From Betaproteobacteria bacterium (GTDB taxonomy: Bacteria > Pseudomonadota > Gammaproteobacteria > Burkholderiales > Rhodocyclaceae), in the NCBI GenBank assembly GCA_028868235.1, contig JAGWUW010000076.1, positions 1 through 9,171 on the forward strand: a stretch of DNA of 9,171 nt, given 5' to 3'. The notes below the pieces were generated by a model that was not told the origin of the DNA, ran no database searches, and saw only the letters and a list, made by a program, of their open reading frames with translations. Below are positions 1 through 7,185 of the stretch, in pieces (the first letter of the stretch is position 1; every line of letters begins with the position of its first letter). The translations under genes and the position numbers were made by a program.

Positions 1-154
1 CGATGATGCAGCGAATGTCCGGGTCGGCGCTGAGACGTTCGACGCTCCCCGATAACTGTTGCCACATTGCCCGATTGATAGCGTTTAGCTTGTCGGGGTT
101 GTTCAGTGTCAGGATGGCGATTTCGCCTTGAATTTCGAGGTCAATCTTGCTCAT
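1..154 (-). CDS. Enoyl-CoA hydratase/isomerase (crotonase) family protein, N-terminal part only
   Basis: Reading the minus strand from the ATG at 154-152 gives 51 codons that stay open to the left edge. The protein starts MSKIDLEIQGEIAILTLNNP and continues with the DKLNAI segment. This is the typical first beta-strand and loop of crotonases (I-A-x-L-T-L-N-x-P-x-K-x-N-A-I), the fold that binds the CoA thioester and forms the first half of the oxyanion hole. The active-site residues lie beyond the window, so hydratase, isomerase, dehydratase or hydrolase activity cannot be told apart. The family acts in the cytoplasm on acyl-CoA substrates, in keeping with the short-chain acyl-CoA theme nearby. 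The gene is divergent from yjcH-actP. The ribosome site is modest (GAAAG about nine bases before the ATG, with AAGGA too close). The family call is fairly sure; the specific function is unknown. Confidence 0.85.
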   Translation of the reverse strand, partial: MSKIDLEIQGEIAILTLNNPDKLNAINRAMWQQLSGSVERLSADPDIRCII

Positions 155-214
155 GTCCTTGCTTTCTTTCGGTTTAATACTAAGTAGGGGGAGCCGTCGT
201 TTCGTTCGACGATG

Positions 215-226
215 TCTTATATAAGA
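215..226. promoter_or_regulatory. Perfect 12-bp palindrome, candidate operator for yjcH-actP
   Basis: TCTTATATAAGA reads identically on both strands and ends directly before the TATAAT at 227-232. In the divergent spacer between the crotonase gene and yjcH-actP, a perfect dyad touching a -10 element is most simply a transcription-factor site. The binding protein is not identifiable from the sequence. Partly AT-driven symmetry by chance is possible, although most of the surrounding DNA is GC-rich. Confidence 0.45.
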
Positions 227-232
227 TATAAT
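227..232 (+). promoter_or_regulatory. Candidate -10 box (TATAAT) of the yjcH-actP promoter
   Basis: The hexamer matches the sigma70 -10 consensus exactly and lies 46 bases before the yjcH ATG. No good -35 hexamer is found 16-19 bases upstream (around 202-210 the sequence is TCGTTCGAC). If this is the real promoter, it is either activator-dependent or controlled through the adjoining palindrome. The implied transcript start is near 239, giving a leader of about 40 bases with a good ribosome site (AGGGAG at 263-268, ten bases before the ATG). Confidence 0.45.
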
Positions 233-278
233 TATGAATGCAGTTCGTACTAATTATTAATAAGGGAGATGATCAACC

Positions 279-599
279 ATGAGCAGCGCGATGTATGAGC
301 GGATGCGGGGAAATCCGAAATTCCAGGATCTGGTTGCCCGTCGGGGGCGGTTTGCGTGGACTTTGGCCTTCATTGTTTTGGCCATGTTCTATGGCTTCGT
401 GATGGTAGTTGCCTTCAATCCGGTGTCTTTGGGGCAACCGATTGCCGAAGGGTCGAAAGTGACGGTTGGGGTGGCCGTCGAACTTTTCATGTTCATTTTC
501 TTCTGGGTGCTGACTGCAGTTTACGTCAAGCGCGCCAATAGCGAATTTGATGCTTTGACGCAGGAAATCGTCAAGGAAGCCTGGAAGGAGAGCAAATAA
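279..599 (+). CDS. yjcH: DUF485 family small membrane protein (YjcH type)
   Basis: This 106-residue protein belongs to the family normally found immediately upstream of actP-type symporters (E. coli YjcH is of similar size). It carries the family signature: [11 protein letters not shown] at 12-22, then membrane segment 1 at about 25-46, a short loop with [11 protein letters not shown] (45-55), membrane segment 2 at about 61-83, and [10 protein letters not shown] (82-91) ahead of a charged C-terminal helix. The biochemical role of DUF485 proteins is not established; a partner or accessory role for the symporter is inferred from constant co-occurrence. The start is supported by AGGGAG ten bases upstream. 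Its stop codon overlaps the actP start (TAATG), so the two are almost certainly translated together. It would sit in the inner membrane. Confidence 0.9.
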   Translation: MSSAMYERMRGNPKFQDLVARRGRFAWTLAFIVLAMFYGFVMVVAFNPVSLGQPIAEGSKVTVGVAVELFMFIFFWVLTAVYVKRANSEFDALTQEIVKEAWKESK

Positions 600-2272
600 T
601 GAATCGCCTGACCCGAATCGTTTCCGCTGTCGGCCTGTTCGCCGTCGCTGCCGCTGCCCTTGCCGGCGGCCCGCTTGAAGGGATCACCGAAAAGCAGCCG
701 ACCAACTGGCACGCGATCATTATGTTCTGCCTGTTCGTGACCATGACCATGGGCATTACCTACTGGGCTGCCTCACGCACCAAGTCGACGGCTGACTTCT
801 ACACTGCCGGCGGTGGCATCACCGGCTTCCAGAACGGTCTGGCTATTGCCGGTGACTACATGTCCGCTGCCACGCTGCTCGGTCTGACCGCCATGGTCTA
901 TACACAGGGCTATGATGGCTACATTTACATGCTGTGCTTCTTTGCAGGCTGGCCGGTCATCCTGTTCCTGATGGCCGAACGCTTGCGTAATCTCGGTAAG
1001 TTCACGTTCTCCGACATCACTGCCTATCGCCTCGATCAAGGCAAGGTGCGTACCATGGCTGCAATCTCGTCGCTTACTGTGGTCTGCTTCTACCTGATCG
1101 CGCAGATGGTTGGTGCCGGCCAGTTGATCAAACTGCTATTCGGCTTGGAGTACAACACGGCGATCTTTGCCGTCGGTATTCTGATGATGGTCTACGTCAC
1201 TTTTGGCGGCATGGTCGCCACCACCTGGGTGCAGATCATCAAGGCCTGCATGCTGCTCTGCGGCGGCACGCTGGTCATGTTCCTGGCCATGAGCGAGTTC
1301 GGTTTCTCCTTCGGCGCACTGATGGAAAAGGCGACCAACGTTCACAAGCTGGGTGAGAAGCTGATGTATCCGGGCGCCTTGCTCAAGGATCCGGTCACCG
1401 CGATTTCGCTGGGACTTGGCCTGATGTTCGGCACTGCCGGCCTGCCCCACATCCTGATGCGTTTCTTCACCGTGACCGATGCCAAGGAAGCCCGCAAGTC
1501 GGTGCTTTACGCATCCGGTTTCGTGGCCTACTTCTTCAACGTCATCTTCCTGATGGGCCTCGCCGGCATCCTGATCGTTGGTCAGAACCCCGAGTTCTTC
1601 GAAGGCGGTACGGTTGGTGGCAAACTGGTCGGTGGTGGCAACATGGTCGCCATGCACCTGGCCAAGGCCGTTGGTGGCAACATGTTGCTCGGCTTCCTGG
1701 CGGCTGTGGCCTTTGCCACCATCCTGGCCGTGGTTTCCGGCCTGGCACTGGCCGGCGCCTCGGCCATCTCGCATGACATCTACGCTCGTGTCATCATGAA
1801 AGGCCAGGCTTCCGAAGCGAGCGAAATCCGCGTCTCCAAGATCGCCACTATCTGCCTCGGTGCCGTCGCCATCGTACTCGGCATCCTATTCGAAAAGCAG
1901 AACATCGCCTTCATGGTCGGCCTGGCCTTCGGTGTGGCGGCGGCCGCCAACTTCCCGGTGCTCATCCTGTCCATGTACTGGAAGGGCCTGACGACGCGTG
2001 GCGCGCTGGTTGGTGGCTACGGCGGCCTGGTTTCCGCTGTGTTGTTCGTGCTCTTCTCGAAATCCGTGTGGGTCGACGTGCTCGGCAATGCTGCGCCGCT
2101 CTTCCCGTACACCCAACCGGCGCTGTTCGCCATGCCGGTCGCCTTCCTGCTCGCCTACTTCTTTTCGAAAACCGATTCCAGCGTTCGTGCTGAACAGGAA
2201 ATCGAGGCTTTTGCAGATCAGTATGTCCGTGCCCAGACTGGCTACGGTGCAGCATCGGCTAGCAATCACTGA
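599..2272 (+). CDS. actP: Cation/acetate symporter ActP (sodium:solute symporter family)
   Basis: This 557-residue inner-membrane transporter closely resembles E. coli ActP (about 549 residues), which takes up acetate and some other short monocarboxylates using a cation gradient. A cleavable-looking signal sequence covers residues 1-22 (ending ALA-GG), followed by the ActP-typical [11 protein letters not shown] (33-43). The sodium-symporter core includes [20 protein letters not shown] (76-95) and [15 protein letters not shown] (278-292), with about 13 membrane segments overall. The C-terminus ends with SQTGYG-like residues (AQTGYGAAS). The ribosome site AAGGAG (585-590) lies eight bases before the ATG inside the end of yjcH, and the one-base TAATG overlap implies translational coupling. 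A strong terminator follows 24 bases after the stop. Substrate: acetate is most likely; propionate use is an inference from the downstream methylmalonyl-CoA genes. Confidence 0.95.
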   Translation: MNRLTRIVSAVGLFAVAAAALAGGPLEGITEKQPTNWHAIIMFCLFVTMTMGITYWAASRTKSTADFYTAGGGITGFQNGLAIAGDYMSAATLLGLTAMVYTQGYDGYIYMLCFFAGWPVILFLMAERLRNLGKFTFSDITAYRLDQGKVRTMAAISSLTVVCFYLIAQMVGAGQLIKLLFGLEYNTAIFAVGILMMVYVTFGGMVATTWVQIIKACMLLCGGTLVMFLAMSEFGFSFGALMEKATNVHKLGEKLMYPGALLKDPVTAISLGLGLMFGTAGLPHILMRFFTVTDAKEARKSVLYASGFVAYFFNVIFLMGLAGILIVGQNPEFFEGGTVGGKLVGGGNMVAMHLAKAVGGNMLLGFLAAVAFATILAVVSGLALAGASAISHDIYARVIMKGQASEASEIRVSKIATICLGAVAIVLGILFEKQNIAFMVGLAFGVAAAANFPVLILSMYWKGLTTRGALVGGYGGLVSAVLFVLFSKSVWVDVLGNAAPLFPYTQPALFAMPVAFLLAYFFSKTDSSVRAEQEIEAFADQYVRAQTGYGAASASNH

Positions 2273-2295
2273 TTAGTCTGCAGCCACAGCTAATG

Positions 2296-2335
2296 AAACC
2301 CCGGTAGCCAAAACTGCCGGGGTTTTCTTATTTTT
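2296..2335 (+). terminator. Rho-independent terminator after actP
   Basis: A 12-bp stem pairs AAACCCCGGTAG (2296-2307) with CTGCCGGGGTTT (2314-2325). It has one G-U pair and a six-base CCAAAA loop, and a T-rich run (TTTTCTTATTTTT) reaches 2335. This is a textbook intrinsic terminator closing yjcH-actP and separating it from the chemotaxis pair. Confidence 0.95.
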
Positions 2336-2351
2336 ATCCTTGGCCCGCCCG

Positions 2352-2379
2352 TTTACAAAATTGCCATCCGTAGTAGATT
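2352..2379 (+). promoter_or_regulatory. Weak candidate promoter for the PAS/transducer pair
   Basis: TTTACA (2352-2357) and TAGATT (2374-2379) are 16 bases apart and match the sigma70 consensus moderately. This is the only reasonable pair between the actP terminator and the PAS gene. The leader would be very short, since the ribosome site starts at 2390. No flagellar sigma28-type element (TAAA plus GCCGATAA) was seen. The promoter is low confidence and is listed because the terminator upstream makes some promoter here necessary. Confidence 0.25.
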
Positions 2380-2389
2380 TGTAAAAAAC

Positions 2390-2394
2390 GGAGG
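2390..2394 (+). promoter_or_regulatory. Ribosome binding site deciding the PAS gene start
   Basis: GGAGG (2390-2394) lies five bases before the ATG at 2400. A GTG at 2394 in the same frame would overlap this site, so the ATG is preferred as the true start. Confidence 0.75.
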
Positions 2395-2399
2395 TGCCG

Positions 2400-2918
2400 A
2401 TGAAAAGAGCAATCCAACCAACTCTGGTTGAACGGAAAATGCGTGAGGACGACTTCATCGTTTCCAAGACCAACCCCAAAGGGATCATCACTTACTGCAA
2501 TCCGATCTTTATCGAATTTTCCGGGTATGCCGAAGAGGAATTGCTCGGGGTTCAGCACAACATCATCCGGCATCCGGACATGCCCCGCGCTGCGTTCAAG
2601 CTGGCGTGGGACACCATACAAGCGGGGAAGGAGTTCTTCGCCTACGTGAAGAACATGTCGAAGGATGGTGGCTTCTATTGGGTGTTCACCCACATTGCCC
2701 CGGATTTTGATGCCGGGGGGAAAATCGTCGGCTACACCTCGGTACGGCGTTGCCCCCGTCCGGGCGCCGTAGCCAAGATCGAGCCGGTCTATCGGGCCAT
2801 GCTCGACGCCGAGAAAGCTGCTGGCGCGCGATCGGCCATCGAGGCCGGCACTGCCGTACTCGTCGACATCATGAAACAGTCCGGACTGAGCTATGAAGAA
2901 CTCATCTTTTCTCTCTAG
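2400..2918 (+). CDS. Aer-like PAS domain protein, soluble half of a split energy-taxis receptor (CetB-like)
   Basis: This 172-residue cytoplasmic protein is one PAS domain (about 15-117) plus a short helical tail. It matches the N-terminal PAS of the aerotaxis receptor Aer: [19 protein letters not shown] (25-43), [14 protein letters not shown] (53-66) and GYTSVRR (111-117). The RHPDMP stretch sits at residues 57-62, the same numbering as the FAD-contacting Arg57/His58/Asp60 of E. coli Aer. The Aer Trp79 position appears to be Phe here. The tail (IEPVYRAML, 127-135) resembles the segment following PAS in Aer, but the protein ends before any membrane or signalling domain. Those are encoded by the next gene, which overlaps it by 26 bases. 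Inferred role: an FAD-binding redox sensor that signals through the neighbouring transducer, as CetB does with CetA in Campylobacter. The domain call is sure; the partnership is strongly suggested by the overlap. Confidence 0.88.
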   Translation: MKRAIQPTLVERKMREDDFIVSKTNPKGIITYCNPIFIEFSGYAEEELLGVQHNIIRHPDMPRAAFKLAWDTIQAGKEFFAYVKNMSKDGGFYWVFTHIAPDFDAGGKIVGYTSVRRCPRPGAVAKIEPVYRAMLDAEKAAGARSAIEAGTAVLVDIMKQSGLSYEELIFSL

Positions 2919-4182
2919 GCGCCAATTGTCGCTGCTCCTGCTGCTGCTCTTGGCGGCCGGGCTTGCTTTTGTTTCTCCGTGGGCGGTAATTGGTGTACTG
3001 TCCGTTGCCTTGCTACTCCTGTTGTGGCCAGGCGCATCATCAACGCAAGGAGATCTCGCCAATCTTGATGCGTTGCTGAAAAGGGTCGTCGGTGGCGAAT
3101 TGGTCGCCCGTTTGCCCCATGCGATGACCGATCCCACGCTTGATGCGATCCGCGTAAACCTGAATTCGGTTCTCGACCAGACAGAAACCGCCTTCCGCGA
3201 AATTCTCGGTACCCTGAATGCCTCGTCGGCGGGAGTGTCCGGCCGCCGCCTGCAGTTGCCTGGTTTGCATGGCACCTTCCGTACCGTGCTGGAGCAGATG
3301 CAGGTTATCCTCGACCATCTGGAAGCCGCTCAGGAATCGGTTGCCCGCGAGGCATTGCTGTCGCGAATATTCCTGCGCTCGGAGCGAGGTTTGTCGATGG
3401 CTATCGACCATGTGGAACAGGCGCTTAGCGACGTCGGCGGCAAGTCTCGAATCTCCCAGCAACTTGCCGATAATTTCGGACAGTCGGCAAGCGGGATGTC
3501 CAGTGCTGCCCAGCGTATGTCCGACGCTTTGGGTGGGGCGGAGCGAGCGGCTGAGGGTGGAGTTGCCGCACTCGACGATCTGAACGCCAAGGCGACAGAT
3601 ATCCAATTGCTGACTACGCGCATCGACGGGGTTGCCAAACAGACCAATTTGCTCGCTTTGAATGCCGCCATTGAGGCTGCGCGGGCCGGAGAAGCCGGGC
3701 GCGGTTTCGCGGTGGTGGCTGACGAGGTGCGTAAGCTGGCCGATCAAGCGCAGCGCTCGGCAGAAGAGATCTCGGCGGCAATATCAGCCATCGGAATCTC
3801 GATGCAGTCGGCAACGCAGCAAATTGGAGATCTCAAACACTCGGTTTCCGAGGCACGGCAAACCGCCCATGAATTCAGCAGCGAATTGGCCAATTCTGCC
3901 GAGTCGGCCAACCAAGTTTACGAATTGGCGACGACTATCGAGGGCGGCGCGGGAGCGATGGAGTCGTCAATGCGGCTTGTCGCTACCGCCCAGAAGGCGC
4001 GGTCGGATGCGACCGCGATCCTACATGGCGAGGAGGTTAACGCCAGCTCCCTGTCGGAGATGGAGCAAGAAGCAGCGAAGATCGCCCGCTCGCGCAAATG
4101 GATCAAGGGTAGTGCTGACCGTGAAGCGCTGGTGGCGATCTACGACAGCCTGTTTGCCAATATCGAGAGCCAGATGCGCTAG
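2893..4182 (+). CDS. Membrane-anchored methyl-accepting chemotaxis transducer without a sensor domain (CetA-like)
   Basis: This 429-residue transducer has two hydrophobic stretches (about 11-27 and 30-46) separated only by a Ser-Pro-Trp turn, so it has essentially no periplasmic sensor. A HAMP-like segment follows (about 58-98, with GGELVARLP at 67-75), then a second, less clear one (about 101-145). The coiled-coil signalling domain contains the highly conserved CheA/CheW-contact hairpin, [20 protein letters not shown] (244-263) then [20 protein letters not shown] (264-283). The C-terminus (about 370-429) is charged, has [20 protein letters not shown] (402-421) and lacks a NWETF-type CheR/CheB tether. 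Sensory input most likely comes from the overlapping PAS protein. The start lies inside the PAS gene with only a weak ribosome site, pointing to translational coupling. The gene ends ten bases from the convergent gntR, with no visible terminator between them. Confidence 0.88.
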   Translation: MKNSSFLSRRQLSLLLLLLLAAGLAFVSPWAVIGVLSVALLLLLWPGASSTQGDLANLDALLKRVVGGELVARLPHAMTDPTLDAIRVNLNSVLDQTETAFREILGTLNASSAGVSGRRLQLPGLHGTFRTVLEQMQVILDHLEAAQESVAREALLSRIFLRSERGLSMAIDHVEQALSDVGGKSRISQQLADNFGQSASGMSSAAQRMSDALGGAERAAEGGVAALDDLNAKATDIQLLTTRIDGVAKQTNLLALNAAIEAARAGEAGRGFAVVADEVRKLADQAQRSAEEISAAISAIGISMQSATQQIGDLKHSVSEARQTAHEFSSELANSAESANQVYELATTIEGGAGAMESSMRLVATAQKARSDATAILHGEEVNASSLSEMEQEAAKIARSRKWIKGSADREALVAIYDSLFANIESQMR

Positions 4183-4192
4183 ATGGCGTATC

Positions 4193-4858
4193 TCAGGCCG
4201 CCTTGGCGGTCTTCGCGTCCATTTTGGCCAGGGCTTCCCGGCCGGAGAGCAGATGGTCGTGCATCAGCTTTTCTGCCTTGGCGGCATCGCTGGCTGTCAG
4301 GGCGGCCATAATCAGGCGATGCTCGTCCAGCGACTGTTGCAGGCGTCCTTCCAGTGAGAGCGAGTGCAGGCGGGAGAGCTTGAGCACCTTGCGCAGATCC
4401 TGAATCACCGACAGCAACCAGCGGTTACCGGACAATTCCTGGATTTTCTTGTGGAATTCCTGGTTGGCTTCGAAAAAAGCGTCAATCCGGCCATCGCGGG
4501 CTGCCGCTTCAAGACGACTATGGATATCCTGCAGAGCGGCGATGTCGACCTGCTTTGCGTTTTTGACCGCTTCGGCGGCGCATCGGCCTTCGAGCATGGC
4601 CATCAGCGGGAAGATATCGTCCAGATCCTGGCGAGAAATTTCGGTGACGTAACAACCGCGCCGCGGGCGCAACTCGACTAAGCCTTCGGAGGCGAGAACC
4701 TTAAGTGCCTCGCGTAGCGGCGTTCGTGAAATGCCGTACTGTTCGGCGAGCTTCTGTTCGTCGATCCAGGTACCGGGGGTGAGTTCATGGGCGAAGATGC
4801 GTTGACGCAGTCGTTCGGCAACTTCCTGGTAGAGCGCGGTGGGTGCAATACGGTTCAT
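4193..4858 (-). CDS. GntR family transcriptional regulator, FadR/FCD subfamily
   Basis: This 221-residue cytoplasmic DNA-binding protein starts with a winged helix-turn-helix (about 8-72) carrying the GntR hallmarks: LTPGTWIDEQKLAEQYGISR (26-45), TPLREALKVLASEGLVE (46-62) and RPRRGCYV (64-71). An all-helical FCD effector domain follows (about 79-205). Its usual metal-site residues appear as His136 (EFHKKI), His180 (DEHRLIMAAL) and His202 (MHDHLL). The customary Asp of the first motif is Asn132. Such regulators commonly bind small carboxylates and are released from DNA by them. In-frame TAA lies six bases before the ATG, so this ATG is the first possible start; no clear ribosome site precedes it. 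The gene diverges from the mutase operon across a 170-base region with interleaved promoters, suggesting it controls that operon and itself. The ligand is unknown; a propionate-pathway intermediate is a guess. Confidence 0.9.
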   Translation of the reverse strand: MNRIAPTALYQEVAERLRQRIFAHELTPGTWIDEQKLAEQYGISRTPLREALKVLASEGLVELRPRRGCYVTEISRQDLDDIFPLMAMLEGRCAAEAVKNAKQVDIAALQDIHSRLEAAARDGRIDAFFEANQEFHKKIQELSGNRWLLSVIQDLRKVLKLSRLHSLSLEGRLQQSLDEHRLIMAALTASDAAKAEKLMHDHLLSGREALAKMDAKTAKAA

Positions 4859-4903
4859 GATTTAGGCGTGGTCTCGGCGGGGCAAGATCAGTGCTTTGCT
4901 GAC

Positions 4904-4933
4904 TTGCTTCCATAATTATGGATACAGTATTAT
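4904..4933 (+). promoter_or_regulatory. Candidate sigma70 promoter for the mutase operon
   Basis: TTGCTT (4904-4909) and TATTAT (4928-4933) are 18 bases apart, a reasonable -35/-10 pair. The implied start is near 4940, leaving a leader of about 90 bases before the mutase ATG. A 14-bp palindrome occupies much of the spacer, so a protein bound there would block RNA polymerase. Confidence 0.5.
4909..4922. promoter_or_regulatory. Perfect 14-bp palindrome, candidate GntR operator
   Basis: TCCATAATTATGGA is fully self-complementary and lies in the spacer of the rightward candidate promoter and just downstream of the leftward one. It is followed at once by ATACAGTAT (4922-4930), a second dyad with four-base arms around one base, overlapping both -10 elements. 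GntR-family proteins bind short palindromes as dimers, and local divergent control is common. Assignment to this regulator is an inference. Confidence 0.5.
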
Positions 4934-4952
4934 GTGGGGCTTGGTATGTCAA
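4924..4952 (-). promoter_or_regulatory. Candidate sigma70 promoter for gntR, overlapping the mutase promoter
   Basis: On the minus strand TTGACA (4952-4947) is a perfect -35 hexamer. Seventeen bases further lies TACTGT (4929-4924), a weaker -10 box. The -10 shares bases 4928-4929 with the opposing mutase -10, so the two promoters are face-to-face and probably mutually exclusive. Transcription would start near 4917, inside the 14-bp palindrome. Confidence 0.45.
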
Positions 4953-4967
4953 GCTAGGCCCAAAAGC

Positions 4968-4986
4968 GTAGAATTTTGAATTCTGC
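4968..4986 (+). repeat. Small inverted repeat in the mutase leader
   Basis: AGAATT (4970-4975) and AATTCT (4979-4984) flank TTG. In RNA the stem extends to eight pairs with a U-G and a G-C pair (4968-4986). It sits about 45 bases before the mutase ATG. It is AT-rich and weak as an RNA hairpin and has no terminator-like T-run. It could be a second operator half or chance. Confidence 0.4.
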
Positions 4987-5014
4987 ATCATCGGCCTAAA
5001 AAAATCGAATTGTC

Positions 5015-5020
5015 GAGAGG
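5015..5020 (+). promoter_or_regulatory. Ribosome binding site deciding the mutase start
   Basis: GAGAGG lies eight bases before the ATG at 5029. An in-frame GTG at 5020 would use the last base of this site and adds only three residues, so the ATG is the better start. Confidence 0.8.
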
Positions 5021-5028
5021 TGTGTCTC

Positions 5029-7179
5029 ATGTCTGAAAAGTTCTTTGATTCCAATAACCTGGATGCCTGGGAAAAGGCAGCCGCCAAGCAGTCCCCGGGT
5101 GGCGACGTCAATAACCTGGTCTGGAACACCCCCGAGGGCCTGGCCGTCAAAGCCCTGTATACGAAGAAGGACACCGAGAACCTCGAATTTGCCGACACTC
5201 TGCCCGGTATCGCTCCGTTTCTGCGCGGTCCGCAACCGACGATGTATGCCGTCAAACCGTGGACCATTCGCCAGTACGCCGGTTTCTCCACTGCCGAGGC
5301 TTCTAATGCTTTCTATCGCAAGGCGCTGGCCGCTGGCGGTCAGGGTGTGTCCGTCGCTTTCGACCTGGCAACACACCGCGGCTACGACTCGGATAACGCG
5401 CGTGTTACCGGTGACGTCGGCAAGGCCGGTGTAGCCATCGATTCGGTCGAAGACATGAAGATCCTCTTCGACGGCATTCCGCTCGACAAGATATCTGTCT
5501 CGATGACCATGAATGGCGCGGTGCTGCCGATTCTCGCAGGTTATATTGTCGCTGCCGAAGAGCAGGGTGTTTCTCAGGAAAAGTTGTCTGGCACGATCCA
5601 GAATGACATCCTGAAAGAATTCATGGTGCGGAATACCTATATCTATCCGCCCAAGCCGTCGATGAAGATCATCGCCGACATCTTCAGCTACACGGCGCAG
5701 AACATGCCGAAGTTCAACTCGATCTCGATCTCCGGTTACCACATCCAGGAAGCTGGCGCCAATCAGGCCATCGAACTGGCCTTCACATTGGCCGACGGCA
5801 TGGAATACGTGCGCACCGGCATCGCCTCGGGCATGGACGTAGACACCTTCGCTGGCCGCCTGTCCTTCTTCTGGGCAGTGGGCATGAACTTCTACCTGGA
5901 AATTGCCAAAATGCGCGCCGCCCGCCTGCTGTGGCACCGCATCATGTCCGGTTTCGGTGCCAAGAACGCCAAGTCGATGATGCTGCGCACCCACTCGCAG
6001 ACCTCAGGCTGGTCACTGACCGAGCAGGATCCGTACAACAACGTCGTCCGCACCACCATTGAAGCCATGGCAGCCGTCTTCGGCGGTACCCAGTCACTGC
6101 ACACCAACGCGCTGGACGAAGCCATCGCGCTGCCGACCGAATTCTCGGCTCGCATCGCTCGTAATACCCAACTGATCATCCAGGAAGAAACCCACATCAC
6201 CAACGTAATCGATCCGTGGGCTGGTTCCTACATGATGGAAAAGCTGACCCAGGACATGGCCGACAAGGCCTGGGGCATCATTCAGGAAATCGAAGCCATG
6301 GGCGGCATGACCAAGGCCGTCGAGTCTGGCTGGGCCAAGATGCAGGTCGAAACCTGTGCGGCCGACAAGCAGGCGCGCATCGATTCGGGCAAGGACGTCA
6401 TCGTCGGCGTCAACAAGTACAAGCTGGCCAAGGAAGATGCGATCGACATCCTCGATATCGACAACCACGCCGTGCGTGAAGCTCAGGTGGCCCGCCTCAA
6501 GCAAATTCGCGCCACCCGCGACAGCGCTGCCGTCAATGCCGCACTCGATGCTCTGACCAAGGCCGCCGAGAGTGGCGAAGGCAACCTGCTCGACCTGACC
6601 GTCAAGGCCATTCGCCTGCGCGCCACGGTCGGCGAAGTTTCCGACGCGCTGGAAAAGATTTTCGGTCGTTTCCGCGCCAACAACCAGACCATTTCGGGTG
6701 TTTACGGAGGCGTTGTGGAAGGTCAGGAAAGCTGGGAGCAGATCAAGGCCGATGTCGCCAAGTTCGCCGAAGAAGAAGGCCGTCGCCCGCGCATCATGAT
6801 CGCAAAGCTCGGCCAGGACGGCCATGACCGTGGCGCCAAGGTGGTGGCTACCGCCTATGCTGACCTCGGCTTCGACATCGACATGGGCCCGCTTTTCCAG
6901 ACACCGGAAGAAGCTGCCCGCCAGGCCATCGAGAATGACGTACATGCCATTGGCTGTTCGTCTCTGGCTGCCGGCCACAAGACGCTGGTGCCGCAGATCA
7001 TCCAGTCGCTCAAGGCTCAGGGCGCAGACGATATTATCGTCTTTGCCGGTGGCGTGATTCCGGCACAGGACTACGATGCTCTGTATGCGGCCGGCGCCAA
7101 GGCCATCTTCGGGCCGGGTACTCGCATCGAAGACTCTGCCAAGCGGGTGCTGGAAGAAATTCGCAAGGCCCGCGCCTAA
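5029..7179 (+). CDS. scpA: Methylmalonyl-CoA mutase, single-chain B12-dependent enzyme
   Basis: This 716-residue enzyme interconverts (R)-methylmalonyl-CoA and succinyl-CoA with adenosylcobalamin, the last step feeding propionyl-CoA carbon into the TCA cycle. The substrate barrel is complete: [20 protein letters not shown] (79-98), [12 protein letters not shown] (111-122), [12 protein letters not shown] (233-244) and [19 protein letters not shown] further on. Tyr83, Arg201 and His238 line up, with a constant offset of six, with catalytic Tyr89, Arg207 and His244 of the Propionibacterium large subunit. The C-terminal B12 domain starts near residue 585 and contains the base-off ligand motif DGHDRG (597-602, His599 as cobalt ligand) and GCSSLAAGH. 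Length and layout match E. coli Sbm/ScpA-type homodimers, not the two-subunit form. It is first in an operon with meaB six bases downstream. The direction in vivo is inferred as propionyl-CoA to succinyl-CoA. Confidence 0.97.
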   Translation: MSEKFFDSNNLDAWEKAAAKQSPGGDVNNLVWNTPEGLAVKALYTKKDTENLEFADTLPGIAPFLRGPQPTMYAVKPWTIRQYAGFSTAEASNAFYRKALAAGGQGVSVAFDLATHRGYDSDNARVTGDVGKAGVAIDSVEDMKILFDGIPLDKISVSMTMNGAVLPILAGYIVAAEEQGVSQEKLSGTIQNDILKEFMVRNTYIYPPKPSMKIIADIFSYTAQNMPKFNSISISGYHIQEAGANQAIELAFTLADGMEYVRTGIASGMDVDTFAGRLSFFWAVGMNFYLEIAKMRAARLLWHRIMSGFGAKNAKSMMLRTHSQTSGWSLTEQDPYNNVVRTTIEAMAAVFGGTQSLHTNALDEAIALPTEFSARIARNTQLIIQEETHITNVIDPWAGSYMMEKLTQDMADKAWGIIQEIEAMGGMTKAVESGWAKMQVETCAADKQARIDSGKDVIVGVNKYKLAKEDAIDILDIDNHAVREAQVARLKQIRATRDSAAVNAALDALTKAAESGEGNLLDLTVKAIRLRATVGEVSDALEKIFGRFRANNQTISGVYGGVVEGQESWEQIKADVAKFAEEEGRRPRIMIAKLGQDGHDRGAKVVATAYADLGFDIDMGPLFQTPEEAARQAIENDVHAIGCSSLAAGHKTLVPQIIQSLKAQGADDIIVFAGGVIPAQDYDALYAAGAKAIFGPGTRIEDSAKRVLEEIRKARA

Positions 7180-7185
7180 ATCCGG

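Noticed and set aside
1136..1774. A 212-codon open frame on the minus strand inside actP
   Set aside because: It is antisense to a very well conserved transporter. Its composition (rich in Gly, His, Gln, Glu) is that of a shadow frame from GC-biased codons, and it has no ribosome site or family resemblance.
2334..3275. A 313-codon open frame on the minus strand opposite the PAS and transducer genes
   Set aside because: It runs opposite two genes with clear domain matches and extends into the actP terminator. Nothing in its sequence looks like a protein family.
2400..4182. The PAS/transducer split as a sequencing or mutational frameshift of a single Aer gene
   Set aside because: The PAS gene ends with a plausible tail, the transducer has its own ATG followed directly by its membrane anchor, and a natural bipartite precedent (CetA/CetB) exists. 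The possibility is not fully excluded without relatives to compare.
4198..4209. CCGCC-TT-GGCGG dyad at the end of gntR as a possible terminator
   Set aside because: The loop would be only two bases, it is within the coding region for the Ala/Lys-rich C-terminus, and no T-run follows on either strand.
4859..5028. Possible cobalamin riboswitch ahead of the B12-dependent mutase
   Set aside because: The predicted leader is only about 90 bases. No B12-box-like sequence and no multi-stem fold were seen, only one small AT-rich dyad.
4996..5994. A 332-codon open frame on the minus strand overlapping the mutase N-terminal half
   Set aside because: It is antisense to the catalytic barrel of the mutase, whose residues match the family throughout. 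It is a shadow frame.
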